Below, one piece after another: positions 32,952-41,910 of a DNA stretch of 64,000 bases; position 1 is the first letter of the stretch, and each line of letters starts with the position of its first letter. This DNA comes from Paraburkholderia sp. BCC1884 (GTDB lineage: Bacteria; Pseudomonadota; Gammaproteobacteria; Burkholderiales; Burkholderiaceae), in the NCBI RefSeq assembly GCF_900996225.1, contig NZ_CAAJGL010000101.1:248001-312000 (forward strand). The letters run 5' to 3'. The translations under genes were made by a program, and so were the position numbers. The notes beneath the pieces were generated by a model. That model was not told the DNA's origin, made no database searches, and worked only from the letters and a program-made list of their open reading frames with translations.

Positions 32952-33848
32952 GTGCCCACCCTTCTGGTAACCGGAAGCAACGGCCAGGTCGGTTTCGAAC
33001 TGCGCCGAAGCCTGGCGCCGCTCGGCAACGTGATCGCGCTCGACCGGTCGCTGTGCGATCTGTCGCGCGCGGACGAAATCCGTCGTGTGGTACGCGAGGC
33101 CAAGCCGGATGTGATCGTCAATCCGGCCGCTTACACGGCGGTGGATGCCGCGGAAAAAGACGTCGAGACGGCGTACGCCATCAACGGCGTGGCGCCAGGC
33201 GTGCTGGCCGAAGAGGCTAAGGCGCTCGGCAGCCTGCTGGTGCATTACTCGACCGATTATGTCTTCGACGGTCGCAAAGACGGCGCCTATGTCGAAACCG
33301 ATCCGGTCGATCCCCAGTCGGTCTACGGCAAGAGCAAGCTCGCCGGCGAGCAGGCCATTGCCGCGAGCGGTGCGACGGCTATCGTGCTGCGCACCTGCTG
33401 GGTCGCGGGCGCGCATGGCGGTAACTTCGCCAAGACCATGTTGCGGCTCGGTCGCGAGCGCGACAGCCTGCGCGTGATCGCCGACCAGTTCGGTGCGCCC
33501 ACCACGGCTTCGCTGATCGCGGACGTGACGGCGCAGATCGTCGCGCGTCACTGGCTGGACGGCGATCGCGCGGCCTTCGCGGCGGGTATCTATCATCTGG
33601 CCGCTGCCGGCGAAACCTCGTGGCATGGCTATGCGGCCGAGGTGCTGCGATTTGCTGCGGCGCAGGGCGTCGAGTTGAAGGTCGATCCGGCGCGCATCGA
33701 GGCAATCGGCACCGCCGAATATCCGCTGCCCGCGCCGCGTCCCGCGAACTCCCGTCTCGACACGCACAAACTGCGGCAAACCTTCGGCATCCATCTGCCC
33801 GATTGGCGCGATGGCGTGCACCATCTGCTAGAACAGATTCTTCCGTGA
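32952..33848 (+). CDS. rmlD: dTDP-4-dehydrorhamnose reductase
   Basis: A 298-residue reductase. GTG 32952 is chosen because AAGGCGA precedes it and MPTLLVTGSNGQVGFEL then starts where RmlD proteins do; ATG 32931, overlapping rmlB, is the alternative. Landmarks are the VTGSNGQVG cofactor loop, PDVIVNPAAYTAVDAAE, HYSTDYVFDG and the catalytic Y125-GKS-K129, then RTCWVAGAHGGNFAKTML. It makes dTDP-L-rhamnose from dTDP-4-dehydro-L-rhamnose with NAD(P)H, the last pathway step. Ten bases separate it from rmlB and nine from rmlA. Confidence 0.97.
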   Translation: MPTLLVTGSNGQVGFELRRSLAPLGNVIALDRSLCDLSRADEIRRVVREAKPDVIVNPAAYTAVDAAEKDVETAYAINGVAPGVLAEEAKALGSLLVHYSTDYVFDGRKDGAYVETDPVDPQSVYGKSKLAGEQAIAASGATAIVLRTCWVAGAHGGNFAKTMLRLGRERDSLRVIADQFGAPTTASLIADVTAQIVARHWLDGDRAAFAAGIYHLAAAGETSWHGYAAEVLRFAAAQGVELKVDPARIEAIGTAEYPLPAPRPANSRLDTHKLRQTFGIHLPDWRDGVHHLLEQILP

Positions 33849-33857
33849 GCGACCACC

Positions 33858-34736
33858 ATGCGTAAAGGCATTATCCTCGCCGGCGGGTCCGGCACGCGTC
33901 TTTACCCGATCACGCGGTCGGTATCGAAGCAACTGCTGCCCGTCTACGACAAGCCGATGATTTACTACCCGCTGTCGACGCTGATGCTGGCGGGTATTCG
34001 CGACATCCTCGTGATCTCCACGCCGGAAGACACGCCGCGCTTCACCGAGATGCTCGGCGACGGCAGCGCCTGGGGGCTCAACCTGCAATACGCGGTGCAA
34101 CCTTCGCCTGACGGGTTGGCGCAGGCCTTTATCATCGGACGCGACTTTGTCGGTTCCGATCCTTGCGCGCTGATTCTCGGCGACAACATTTTTCATGGCC
34201 ACGATCTCGTGCGCCAACTCGCGCGCGCGTCGGAGTCCGACGACGGCGCGACGGTCTTCGCCTATCACGTGCACGATCCCGAGCGCTATGGCGTGGTCGA
34301 GTTCGACGGTAATTTTCGCGCGATGTCGCTGGAAGAGAAGCCGCTCAAGCCGCGTTCGAATTATGCGGTGACAGGCCTCTATTTCTACGACAACCAGGTG
34401 TGCGATATCGCGGCAGACGTCAAACCGTCCGCACGCGGCGAGCTCGAAATCACGGACGTCAACAAGCGCTATCTCGAACAGGCGCAGTTGAACGTCGAAA
34501 TCATGGGCCGCGGTTACGCCTGGCTCGATACCGGAACACACGACTCCTTGCTGGAAGCGGCCAGTTTCATCGCCACGCTGCAAAGCCGTCAGGGGCTGAT
34601 GGTGGCGTGTCCCGAAGAAATCGCCTATCGCAGCCAGTGGATCAGCGCCGAGCAGGTCGAGCGTCTCGCGCAGCCGCTTGCCAAAAACCGGTACGGCCAG
34701 TATCTGAAGCAGATCATCTCTGAAGCAGTGAAATAA
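33858..34736 (+). CDS. rmlA: Glucose-1-phosphate thymidylyltransferase
   Basis: A 292-residue nucleotidyltransferase, start ATG 33858. The signature is KGIILAGGSGTRLYPITRSV followed by KQLLPVYDKPMIYYPLS, with ALILGDNIFHG for metal and dTTP handling, and EEKPLKPRSNYAVTGLYFYD. RmlA joins glucose-1-phosphate to dTTP and is feedback-inhibited by dTDP-L-rhamnose in characterised enzymes. It supplies dTDP-glucose to RmlB, and through it both rhamnose and the WecE amino sugar. The gap to rmlC is only two bases. Confidence 0.98.
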   Translation: MRKGIILAGGSGTRLYPITRSVSKQLLPVYDKPMIYYPLSTLMLAGIRDILVISTPEDTPRFTEMLGDGSAWGLNLQYAVQPSPDGLAQAFIIGRDFVGSDPCALILGDNIFHGHDLVRQLARASESDDGATVFAYHVHDPERYGVVEFDGNFRAMSLEEKPLKPRSNYAVTGLYFYDNQVCDIAADVKPSARGELEITDVNKRYLEQAQLNVEIMGRGYAWLDTGTHDSLLEAASFIATLQSRQGLMVACPEEIAYRSQWISAEQVERLAQPLAKNRYGQYLKQIISEAVK

Positions 34737-34738
34737 GT

Positions 34739-35284
34739 ATGAATGTCATCCCAACTGAAATTCCGGAAGTGCTGATCCTCGAACCGAAAGTGTTCGGAGA
34801 CGACCGTGGTTTTTTCTACGAGAGCTTCAACGCTCGCCGGTTCGAGGAAGCGACCGGCTTGAAGCGTGAGTTCGTTCAGGACAATCACTCGCGTTCCGCA
34901 CGCAATGTGCTGCGCGGTCTGCATTATCAGATCGAGCATGCGCAGGGCAAGCTGGTACGCGTCGTGGCGGGCGAAGTGTTCGATGTCGCGGTCGATCTGC
35001 GCAAGCAGTCGCCGACGTTCGGCAAATGGGTTGGGGTGACGCTGTCGGCCGACAATCACCGGCAGTTGTGGGTGCCGGAAGGTTTCGCGCATGGCTTCGT
35101 GGTGATCTCGGAGTACGCCGAGTTTCTCTACAAGACCACCGACTACTGGTACGCGGAACACGAGCGCAGCATTGCCTGGAACGATCCGCAGATCGGTATT
35201 CAGTGGCCGATCGTGGGCGAGCCCGCGCTGTCGGGCAAGGATGCGGCCGGAGTCAGCTTCGAGTCTGCCGAGGTCTATCAGTGA
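34739..35284 (+). CDS. rmlC: dTDP-4-dehydrorhamnose 3,5-epimerase
   Basis: A 181-residue cupin-fold epimerase, start ATG 34739. It has ILEPKVFGDDRGFFYESFN, FVQDNHSRSARNVLRGLHYQ, GKLVRVVAGEVFDVAVDLR, and VPEGFAHGFVVISEYAEFLYK with the catalytic His/Tyr residues (H in RGLHYQ, Y in the KTTDYW area). It epimerises C3 and C5 of dTDP-4-dehydro-6-deoxyglucose. The stop overlaps the GTG of wzm (GTGA), tying rhamnose synthesis to export of the polysaccharide. Confidence 0.98.
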   Translation: MNVIPTEIPEVLILEPKVFGDDRGFFYESFNARRFEEATGLKREFVQDNHSRSARNVLRGLHYQIEHAQGKLVRVVAGEVFDVAVDLRKQSPTFGKWVGVTLSADNHRQLWVPEGFAHGFVVISEYAEFLYKTTDYWYAEHERSIAWNDPQIGIQWPIVGEPALSGKDAAGVSFESAEVYQ

Positions 35285-36111
35285 ATCCACACGCACCCTA
35301 TTCAACGGGGCCGCTCAGCGTTGTACGCAGCATTACCAGCCATCGTCAGCTGATCAGGCAGCTTATTGCCCGTGAGGTGGTGGGACGGTATCGCGGCTCC
35401 ATCATGGGTCTCGCGTGGTCGTTTCTCAATCCGCTGCTGATGCTCGTCATTTACACGTTCGTCTTTTCGGTCGTGTTCAAGGCTCGCTGGGGAACCGGCG
35501 GCAACGAAGATCGCAGCGAGTTTGCGCTGATTCTGTTTGCCGGTCTGATCATGCACACGCTGTTTAGCGAATGCGTGATTCGCGCGCCCGGCGTGGTGCT
35601 CGGCAATGCGAACTACGTCAAGAAGGTCGTGTTTCCGCTGGAGATTCTCTGTTGGGTGAGTCTCGGCTCGGCGTTGTTTCATGCGCTCGTGAGTTGCGGC
35701 GTGCTGCTCGTCGCCATGCTCGTGGTTCGGCATACGATGCCGTGGACCGTCGTGCTGTTTCCGTTCGTCCTGATCCCGTTCGTGTTCGGCGTGATCGGAC
35801 TGAGTTGGGCACTCGCCGCGTTTGGCGTGTTCGTCCGCGATATCGGCCAGATGGTCGGTATGGTCACCACGATCATGATGTTTCTCACGCCGATTTTTTA
35901 CCCGGTCACTTCGTTGCCGGAGCGTTTTCGCGTGTGGGTTTATCTGAATCCCCTGACATGGGTGGTCGAGCAGGCGAGGAATACGTTGATCTTCGGGAAG
36001 GTGCCGTCCTTTCATGGCTGGGCGATCAGCATGATCCTGGGGGCACTGGTTGCATGGGGCGGTTTCTGGCTGTTCCAGCGCTTGCGCAGAGGGTTTTCCG
36101 ATGTCATCTGA
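35281..36111 (+). CDS. wzm: O-polysaccharide ABC transporter permease (Wzm)
   Basis: A 276-residue permease of the ABC-2 family starting at GTG 35281, which overlaps the rmlC stop. Near the N-terminus RQLIAREVVGRYRGSIMGLAWSFLNPLLML is the family hallmark. Six hydrophobic segments follow, with KKVVFPLEILCWVSLG and a late FLTPIFYPVTSLPE plus NPLTWVVEQARN, both typical for Wzm/KpsM proteins. It forms the inner-membrane channel through which a completed lipid-linked polysaccharide is exported. It overlaps the ATPase gene by 11 bases. Confidence 0.95.
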   Translation: MNPHAPYSTGPLSVVRSITSHRQLIRQLIAREVVGRYRGSIMGLAWSFLNPLLMLVIYTFVFSVVFKARWGTGGNEDRSEFALILFAGLIMHTLFSECVIRAPGVVLGNANYVKKVVFPLEILCWVSLGSALFHALVSCGVLLVAMLVVRHTMPWTVVLFPFVLIPFVFGVIGLSWALAAFGVFVRDIGQMVGMVTTIMMFLTPIFYPVTSLPERFRVWVYLNPLTWVVEQARNTLIFGKVPSFHGWAISMILGALVAWGGFWLFQRLRRGFSDVI

Positions 36112-37447
36112 GATTGCCATCCGCGTAAAGGGTTTGTCGAAGTGCTTCAATATTTACGACCAGCCTCGCGACCGCCTGAAGCAGGCGATTTTTCCGCGCC
36201 TGCGGCGGCTGCTCGGGCGCGCGCCGAAGAGTTATCACCGCGAGTTCTGGGCGCTTAAAGACGCGAACTTCGAGATTCGGCGGGGCGAGACGGTCGGGAT
36301 CATCGGACGTAACGGTTCGGGTAAATCGACGCTGCTGCAACTGCTGTGCGGCACGCTGACGCCGACACACGGCGATATCGAAGTCAACGGCAAAGTCGCC
36401 GCGCTGCTGGAGCTTGGAGCAGGATTCAATCCGGAATTTACGGGCCGCGAGAATGTGTTTTTAAGCGGCTCGTTCTATGGCTTGACCCGTGAGCAGGTGC
36501 AGGATCGTTTCGATCGCATTGCGGCGTTCGCAGATATCGGCGAGCACATCGAGCAGCCGGTCAAGACGTATTCGAGCGGCATGTTCGTGCGACTGGCGTT
36601 CGCGGTGATTGCTCACGTCGATGCGGATATTCTCGTGATCGACGAGGCGTTGTCGGTTGGCGACGCGGTGTTCACGCAGAAATGCATGCGCTTCATTCGC
36701 ACGTTCCAGGAGAACGGCACGCTGCTTTTTGTCAGTCACGATATGCAGTCGGTGGTGAATTTGTGCCGCAATGCGATCTGGTTGAATGCGGGTGAGACGC
36801 GGATGAAGGGTACGTCGAAGAGTGTGAGCGAGGCGTATCTACAGTACACGTTGCAGGAAGTTTACGGCGAAGAGGCGATTCTCAAGTCGGCGACGCCGAA
36901 GCAGATCGAACTGGATGCGCCGATGTTCGAAGGGGCCGCGGCGCCGTTGCTGGATTACGAGGCGCAGGCTTCGGTTAGTTCGAATCTGTTGGATGCGCAA
37001 GGGTGGTCGACGGGCGGCGCCACGATTGAGACGGTCAGGATCGAATCGTTGAGCGACGATAACGAGGGGATTTTGCGGGGCGGGGAACTGATCCGAACGA
37101 TCGTTCGGGTACGCGCGAATCAACCGATCGAGCGGCCGATTGTCGGGTTCATGGTTCGTGATCGTCTTGGTCAGAATCTGTTCGGGGAGAACACGTCCGC
37201 GATCAAGGGGCTACCGCACGCCAGTATCGCGGCCGGACAGGCGTTCGAGGCGGAATTCGTATTCCGCCTACCGATGTTGCCGGATGGGCAATATTCGGTC
37301 ACGTCGTCGGTGGCTGATGGAGATGTGCATAACAACGTGCAGCATCATCTGCTTCACGACGCGTTGATTATCAGCGTCGCATCGAGCAAGGTGCGTTGGG
37401 GATTGGTCGGTGTGCCCTTCGAGCGGGTTACGTTGAACTGCATATGA
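36101..37447 (+). CDS. wzt: O-polysaccharide ABC transporter ATPase with C-terminal glycan-binding domain (Wzt)
   Basis: A 448-residue ATPase, start ATG 36101. The Walker A motif is G69-RNGSG-K75-ST, the signature motif YSSGMFVRLAFAV is near residue 160, and Walker B is ADILVIDEALSVGD. The ATPase part ends near residue 240. The extra C-terminal region (about 270-448) is a beta-rich domain like the Wzt C-terminal domain that, in E. coli O8/O9a, binds the chain terminus and sets export specificity. That implies a modified non-reducing end, so a terminator enzyme should exist; the next gene is a good candidate. It overlaps that gene by four bases (ATGA). Confidence 0.94.
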   Translation: MSSEIAIRVKGLSKCFNIYDQPRDRLKQAIFPRLRRLLGRAPKSYHREFWALKDANFEIRRGETVGIIGRNGSGKSTLLQLLCGTLTPTHGDIEVNGKVAALLELGAGFNPEFTGRENVFLSGSFYGLTREQVQDRFDRIAAFADIGEHIEQPVKTYSSGMFVRLAFAVIAHVDADILVIDEALSVGDAVFTQKCMRFIRTFQENGTLLFVSHDMQSVVNLCRNAIWLNAGETRMKGTSKSVSEAYLQYTLQEVYGEEAILKSATPKQIELDAPMFEGAAAPLLDYEAQASVSSNLLDAQGWSTGGATIETVRIESLSDDNEGILRGGELIRTIVRVRANQPIERPIVGFMVRDRLGQNLFGENTSAIKGLPHASIAAGQAFEAEFVFRLPMLPDGQYSVTSSVADGDVHNNVQHHLLHDALIISVASSKVRWGLVGVPFERVTLNCI

Positions 37448-40400
37448 TGAAATCAATAAAACAACTCTATCAAGAGCACGAAGGTAAAGTGTCCGACAAA
37501 TGGGCGCTTTACCTCGAAGAATACAATCGTCTGTTCGCGCCGTATCGCGAGTTGCCGATACGGCTTCTGGAAATCGGCGTTCAGAATGGCGGCTCGCTCG
37601 AAATCTGGTCCAAGTATTTCGCTCTGGCCGAGAAACTGGTCGGCTGCGATATCAACCCCGATTGCGCCAAATTGACCTACGCGGACCCGCGGGTCGCGGT
37701 AGTCGTCGGCGATGCCAATACAGATCAGAGCGCCGCTGAAATCCTCGGTCATTCGCCCCGCTTCGACATCGTGATCGACGATGGCTCGCATCGTTCGAGC
37801 GATATTGTGCGTTCGTTTGCACGCTATTTTTCGAAGCTCAACGACGGCGGGATTTTCGTCGCGGAAGATTTGCATTGCAGCTATTGGGATCTTTTCGAAG
37901 GCGGGATCTACGATCCGTATTCGTCGATCGCTTTTTTCAAGCGCATTGCCGATATCGTCAATCACGAACACTGGGGTATCGCCAGAGCGAACCGCACGGT
38001 GCTCGAAGGTATCTTCAAGCACTATGGTTGCGAGCTCTCGGAAGCCGAGCTCGGCCAGATTCATTCCGTCGAATTCATCAACTCGATCTGCGTGGTTCGC
38101 AAGGCGCCGGCGCATTTGAATCGGCTCGGCGAACGTTTCATCGCGGGCGATATCGAGGTCGTGGTGCCTGGTCATCGAGCACTACTGGGAAGCCAGGCCG
38201 AATCGCCGGATCAGACGGGCAATCGCTGGTCGACGCTGGCTATGCCGCCGGACGAGGAATTTGATCTACTCAAGGCGCAGATCGACTATCTGCACCAGGC
38301 GGCGAGACTGCGCGATGAGCAGCATCGCGCGCAAGCCGCGGTCATCGGTCAGCGCGAACAGGAAATTGCGCGGCTCAATGGCGTTGTCAACGAATACACG
38401 AACGAAATTGGCAAATATCATCAGGTTGTGTTGGCGCGCGATGCCGAGCTCGAAGCAATCCGGACCTCCAGCAGTTGGCGTATTACCGCGCCGTTGCGGC
38501 GCGCAGGAGGTTTGGCACCAAGAAAACTGCGCTATCGCGTAGGCGGGGTGGTGGGGCTCGTGCGTCAGCATGGAGTTCGCAATCTGGTGGGCAAGACCTG
38601 GCAGATTTTGCGTCAGCAGGGCACGGGAGGTTTGCGTCAACGTGCGTCGCTCGCTTTGCGGCAGCATCATCTGAGCGTGGGGCCGGCCATCGCCCTGCGC
38701 CATCCCGAGGCGAACTATTTTCCCGTGACGCCGGTCGATCGGCCGCCGTTGCCTGACGTAACGGTCGACGTCGTGCTGCCGGTGTATCGAGGTCTCGACG
38801 AAACGCGCAAGTGCATCGAGTCCGTTCTCAAGGCGCGATGCGACGCGAAGATGCGCGTCATCGTGATAGACGATGCGAGTCCGGAGCCCGCGGTCTCCGC
38901 CTATCTCGACAGCCTGCCGCAAACGCCGAGCTTTCAGGTGCTGCGCAACGAGGTCAACCTCGGCTTCGTGAAGACAGTCAATCGCGGCATGAAGCTGGCG
39001 CCGGCCAACGATATCGTTTTGCTGAACAGCGACACCGAAGTGGCCGACGGCTGGCTTGACCGGCTCGTATGGCACGCCTATAGCCGCTCGAAGATCGCAT
39101 CGGTCACGCCGTTCTCGAACAACGCGACGATCTGCAGTTATCCAACCATTTACGGCACACGCGTGCTGCCGTCGGGGGAAACGCTCGAGGAGCTGAATCA
39201 GGCGTTCTATATCGCGAATGCCGGCCGTTCCGTCGAATTGCCGACGGGGGTTGGCTTCTGCATGTACATTCGCCGCGCCTGTCTCGACGAGTTGGGCCTG
39301 TTCGACGAAGAAACCTTCGGCAAAGGTTATGGCGAAGAAAACGACTTTTGTCTGCGGGCCATCGCGCGCGGCTGGACGCATCTGCTGGCGGCGGACACCT
39401 TGGTGTACCACGCTGGCGAGGTAAGTTTTCTCGATACCAGCTCACCGGGCAAAGCGCGAGCCATGGAGATTCTGCGCGAGCGTTATCCCGACTACGAAAC
39501 CCGCATCGCCGAGCACGTCACGCAAGGCGACGCCGAGCCGTTTCGTATCGCAGCGACTGCAGCGCGTTTCCGTCAGAGCGGCAAGCCGGTCACGTTGATG
39601 ATCAGCCACCACCTGGGTGGTGGCACCGAAAAGCATCTGCTCGATCTGGCCGATAGCCTCGTACCCGATGTGCACAGTCTGGTCCTGTCGCCGGATCAGC
39701 ACGTGCCCCACCGCATCGTGCTGCGTTCGGCGAGCGCAAGTGACAGCTTCGAACTGCCTCTGGATTTGCCGCAGCATGAGCGGTTTCTCACCGAGTTGCT
39801 GAAGTCGTTCGGCGTGTCGCGCGTGCATTTTCATCATTTGCTCGGCTTGCCGGATTCGATTCAGCAAATCGTTCAGCAACTGGGTGTTGGGCATGACTTC
39901 ACGGTGCATGACTACTACACGGTCTGTCCGCAAGTCAGTCTGACCATCGACGGCCGCTATTGCGGAGAGCCCGCCAATGGCGGATGCAATGCGTGCATAG
40001 CCAAACGCCCGTCTTATGGCGCACAGGACATCGACTGGTGGCGCCTGAAGCACGCGTGGGTCATCGACGACGCCGATCGGGTGATTTGTCCGAGCCACGA
40101 TGTGGCGCAACGCATCCGGCGTTATCGGCCGGCGGCGAGGACGGTGGTTGCCGGCCACGAGCAAATCGTTCACGTTCCAGTGAACGCGCGATCGCTAGAG
40201 GCGGCCGAACCGCTGCGCATCGTCATGCTGGGGTGGCTCGCCACGCACAAGGGTGGTCCACTGGTCGCGGAATGCGTGGAGTTGGCCAGGCGCGAAAAGC
40301 GTCCTGTGCACTTTCATCTGATCGGCCGATCCGTTGACCCGATCGCTGCGTCGAGCGTGTACAGCGAGACCGGCGAATACACCGACGAAAACCTTCAGAG

Positions 40401-41781
40401 TCTGATCGCGCAGGCAGAACCGCATCTGATCTGGCTGCCGTCCACCTGGCCGGAAACCTATAGCTATACGCTCAGCGCTGCGATCGCTGCCGGCGTGCCG
40501 GTTGTCGCGCCTTCCATTGGCGCATTTCCGGAACGGTTGAGCGGTCGCGAGTGGAGCTGGGTAGTTCCATGGGACAGCACGGCCCGGCAGATGCTGGACT
40601 TTTTTTCAGAGGCGCGCGGGCGCTTTGAAGGCGGCGTGTCGCCGGCAGCGCCGGCCGCCGGTGAAGCTCCACCGGAAGGTTTCTACGAAGGCCTATATCA
40701 AGCTGAGTTGCGCGACAAGCACGCCCGGCCGATCGACTTGCGCCGTCCGGACGTGCCCAGTGTGTTGGCCGTGGTCGAAACTTATGGCAAGCACGCCAGC
40801 CCATGCGCGTATATCCGCATCCTGCTGCCGCTGATGAAGATTGCGTCGCAGCGACCGTTGACCGTCAAGGTCGTGGCTCCGGAACACGTGAGCGATTATG
40901 TGGCGGACACGGTTTATACGCACCGCGTCGCGCTTGCCGGCGGCGATGCGCTTACGGTGGTAGAGCATTGCCGCCGCAACAATATGCGGCTTGTCTACGA
41001 CATCGACGATGATCTGCTCTCGATTGCCGAGGGCGATCATCCTGAGAAAGACGTGTATGCCGCGTACGCGCAGAGTATCCGGCTGCTCGCTTCTGAGGCG
41101 GCGCATGTGCACGTCTCGACCGATGCCTTGCGTCAGAAAATGTCCGCGTTCAGTCGCCACGTGAAGCTGGTGCCGAACGCATTGGACGGCGACCTTTGGC
41201 ACCTCGGAAGTGAGCGGTCGGCGCGCCCGGCGAACGGGTCGGTGTCGATTCTCTATATGGGGACGCAAACGCACGGCGCCGACTTCGAGATGGTCCAGCC
41301 GGCATTGGCGCGCCTGAAGAGCAAGTATCGGGACCGCGTCAAAATATCGGTGATCGGCGTGACGCAGGATCGCGCGAAGTCGAGCATCTATGAATTCGTC
41401 GACGCTCCGGCCAGGGTCAACGGCAGTTACGCCGCGTTTGCCGAGTGGCTGGTCGAGCAGAATCGCTTCGATATCGGCATCGCGCCTCTGATCGACAACG
41501 AATTCAATGCAGGCAAGAGCGGAATCAAGTTCCTCGATTACGCGGCTTTGGGGCTGGCTGCTGTCTGCTCGGATGTCAGATCCTATCGCTCCGTCGTCAG
41601 GCACGAGGAAACCGGGTTGCTGGTGCGCAACGACGAAAACGCCTGGTTCGAAGCGTTGGACCGGCTTGTGTCCGACCGGCAATACCGACTCGATTTGGCG
41701 GCGAATGGCCGGGCGGACCTCATCGCGTATCACACCTTGTCGCGTGCCTACGAGAGTTCTCCAGATATGTGGCCGATCTGA
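37444..41781 (+). CDS. 1445-residue methyltransferase, coiled-coil and multiple glycosyltransferase fusion
   Basis: One polypeptide with at least four modules; start ATG 37444 overlaps wzt. Residues 40-200 form a methyltransferase (RLLEIGVQNGGSLEIWSKYF, VGCDINPDC, FDIVIDDGSHRSSDIV, FVAEDLHCSYW). A coiled coil runs about 273-336, ending in SSSWRITAPLRR near 342. A GT2 domain starts near 439 (TVDVVLPVYRGLDETRKCIE, VIDDASPEP, LLNSDTEVADGWLD, then GYGEENDFCLRA). A GT4-like region starts near 716 (LMISHHLGGGTEKHLLDLAD), with IVMLGWLATHKGGPLV and EPHLIWLPSTWPETYSY, and a second GT4-like region begins near 1107. Context after wzt suggests it polymerises and methyl-terminates the exported chain. The fusion resembles WbdA/WbdD-type systems. 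Confidence 0.85.
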   Translation: MMKSIKQLYQEHEGKVSDKWALYLEEYNRLFAPYRELPIRLLEIGVQNGGSLEIWSKYFALAEKLVGCDINPDCAKLTYADPRVAVVVGDANTDQSAAEILGHSPRFDIVIDDGSHRSSDIVRSFARYFSKLNDGGIFVAEDLHCSYWDLFEGGIYDPYSSIAFFKRIADIVNHEHWGIARANRTVLEGIFKHYGCELSEAELGQIHSVEFINSICVVRKAPAHLNRLGERFIAGDIEVVVPGHRALLGSQAESPDQTGNRWSTLAMPPDEEFDLLKAQIDYLHQAARLRDEQHRAQAAVIGQREQEIARLNGVVNEYTNEIGKYHQVVLARDAELEAIRTSSSWRITAPLRRAGGLAPRKLRYRVGGVVGLVRQHGVRNLVGKTWQILRQQGTGGLRQRASLALRQHHLSVGPAIALRHPEANYFPVTPVDRPPLPDVTVDVVLPVYRGLDETRKCIESVLKARCDAKMRVIVIDDASPEPAVSAYLDSLPQTPSFQVLRNEVNLGFVKTVNRGMKLAPANDIVLLNSDTEVADGWLDRLVWHAYSRSKIASVTPFSNNATICSYPTIYGTRVLPSGETLEELNQAFYIANAGRSVELPTGVGFCMYIRRACLDELGLFDEETFGKGYGEENDFCLRAIARGWTHLLAADTLVYHAGEVSFLDTSSPGKARAMEILRERYPDYETRIAEHVTQGDAEPFRIAATAARFRQSGKPVTLMISHHLGGGTEKHLLDLADSLVPDVHSLVLSPDQHVPHRIVLRSASASDSFELPLDLPQHERFLTELLKSFGVSRVHFHHLLGLPDSIQQIVQQLGVGHDFTVHDYYTVCPQVSLTIDGRYCGEPANGGCNACIAKRPSYGAQDIDWWRLKHAWVIDDADRVICPSHDVAQRIRRYRPAARTVVAGHEQIVHVPVNARSLEAAEPLRIVMLGWLATHKGGPLVAECVELARREKRPVHFHLIGRSVDPIAASSVYSETGEYTDENLQSLIAQAEPHLIWLPSTWPETYSYTLSAAIAAGVPVVAPSIGAFPERLSGREWSWVVPWDSTARQMLDFFSEARGRFEGGVSPAAPAAGEAPPEGFYEGLYQAELRDKHARPIDLRRPDVPSVLAVVETYGKHASPCAYIRILLPLMKIASQRPLTVKVVAPEHVSDYVADTVYTHRVALAGGDALTVVEHCRRNNMRLVYDIDDDLLSIAEGDHPEKDVYAAYAQSIRLLASEAAHVHVSTDALRQKMSAFSRHVKLVPNALDGDLWHLGSERSARPANGSVSILYMGTQTHGADFEMVQPALARLKSKYRDRVKISVIGVTQDRAKSSIYEFVDAPARVNGSYAAFAEWLVEQNRFDIGIAPLIDNEFNAGKSGIKFLDYAALGLAAVCSDVRSYRSVVRHEETGLLVRNDENAWFEALDRLVSDRQYRLDLAANGRADLIAYHTLSRAYESSPDMWPI

Positions 41782-41910
41782 GCGCGGGCTGACTGCGCGG
41801 TCGGCAACGGGATTGCCGACGGGTTGTGTCAAGGAGCTGGCGCGAGCCGGCTCCTTTGTTTGGTGGATTCGAGTCGCCACAGTTGCCATCGCAGAAGGAT
41901 GTCGGTCGCC

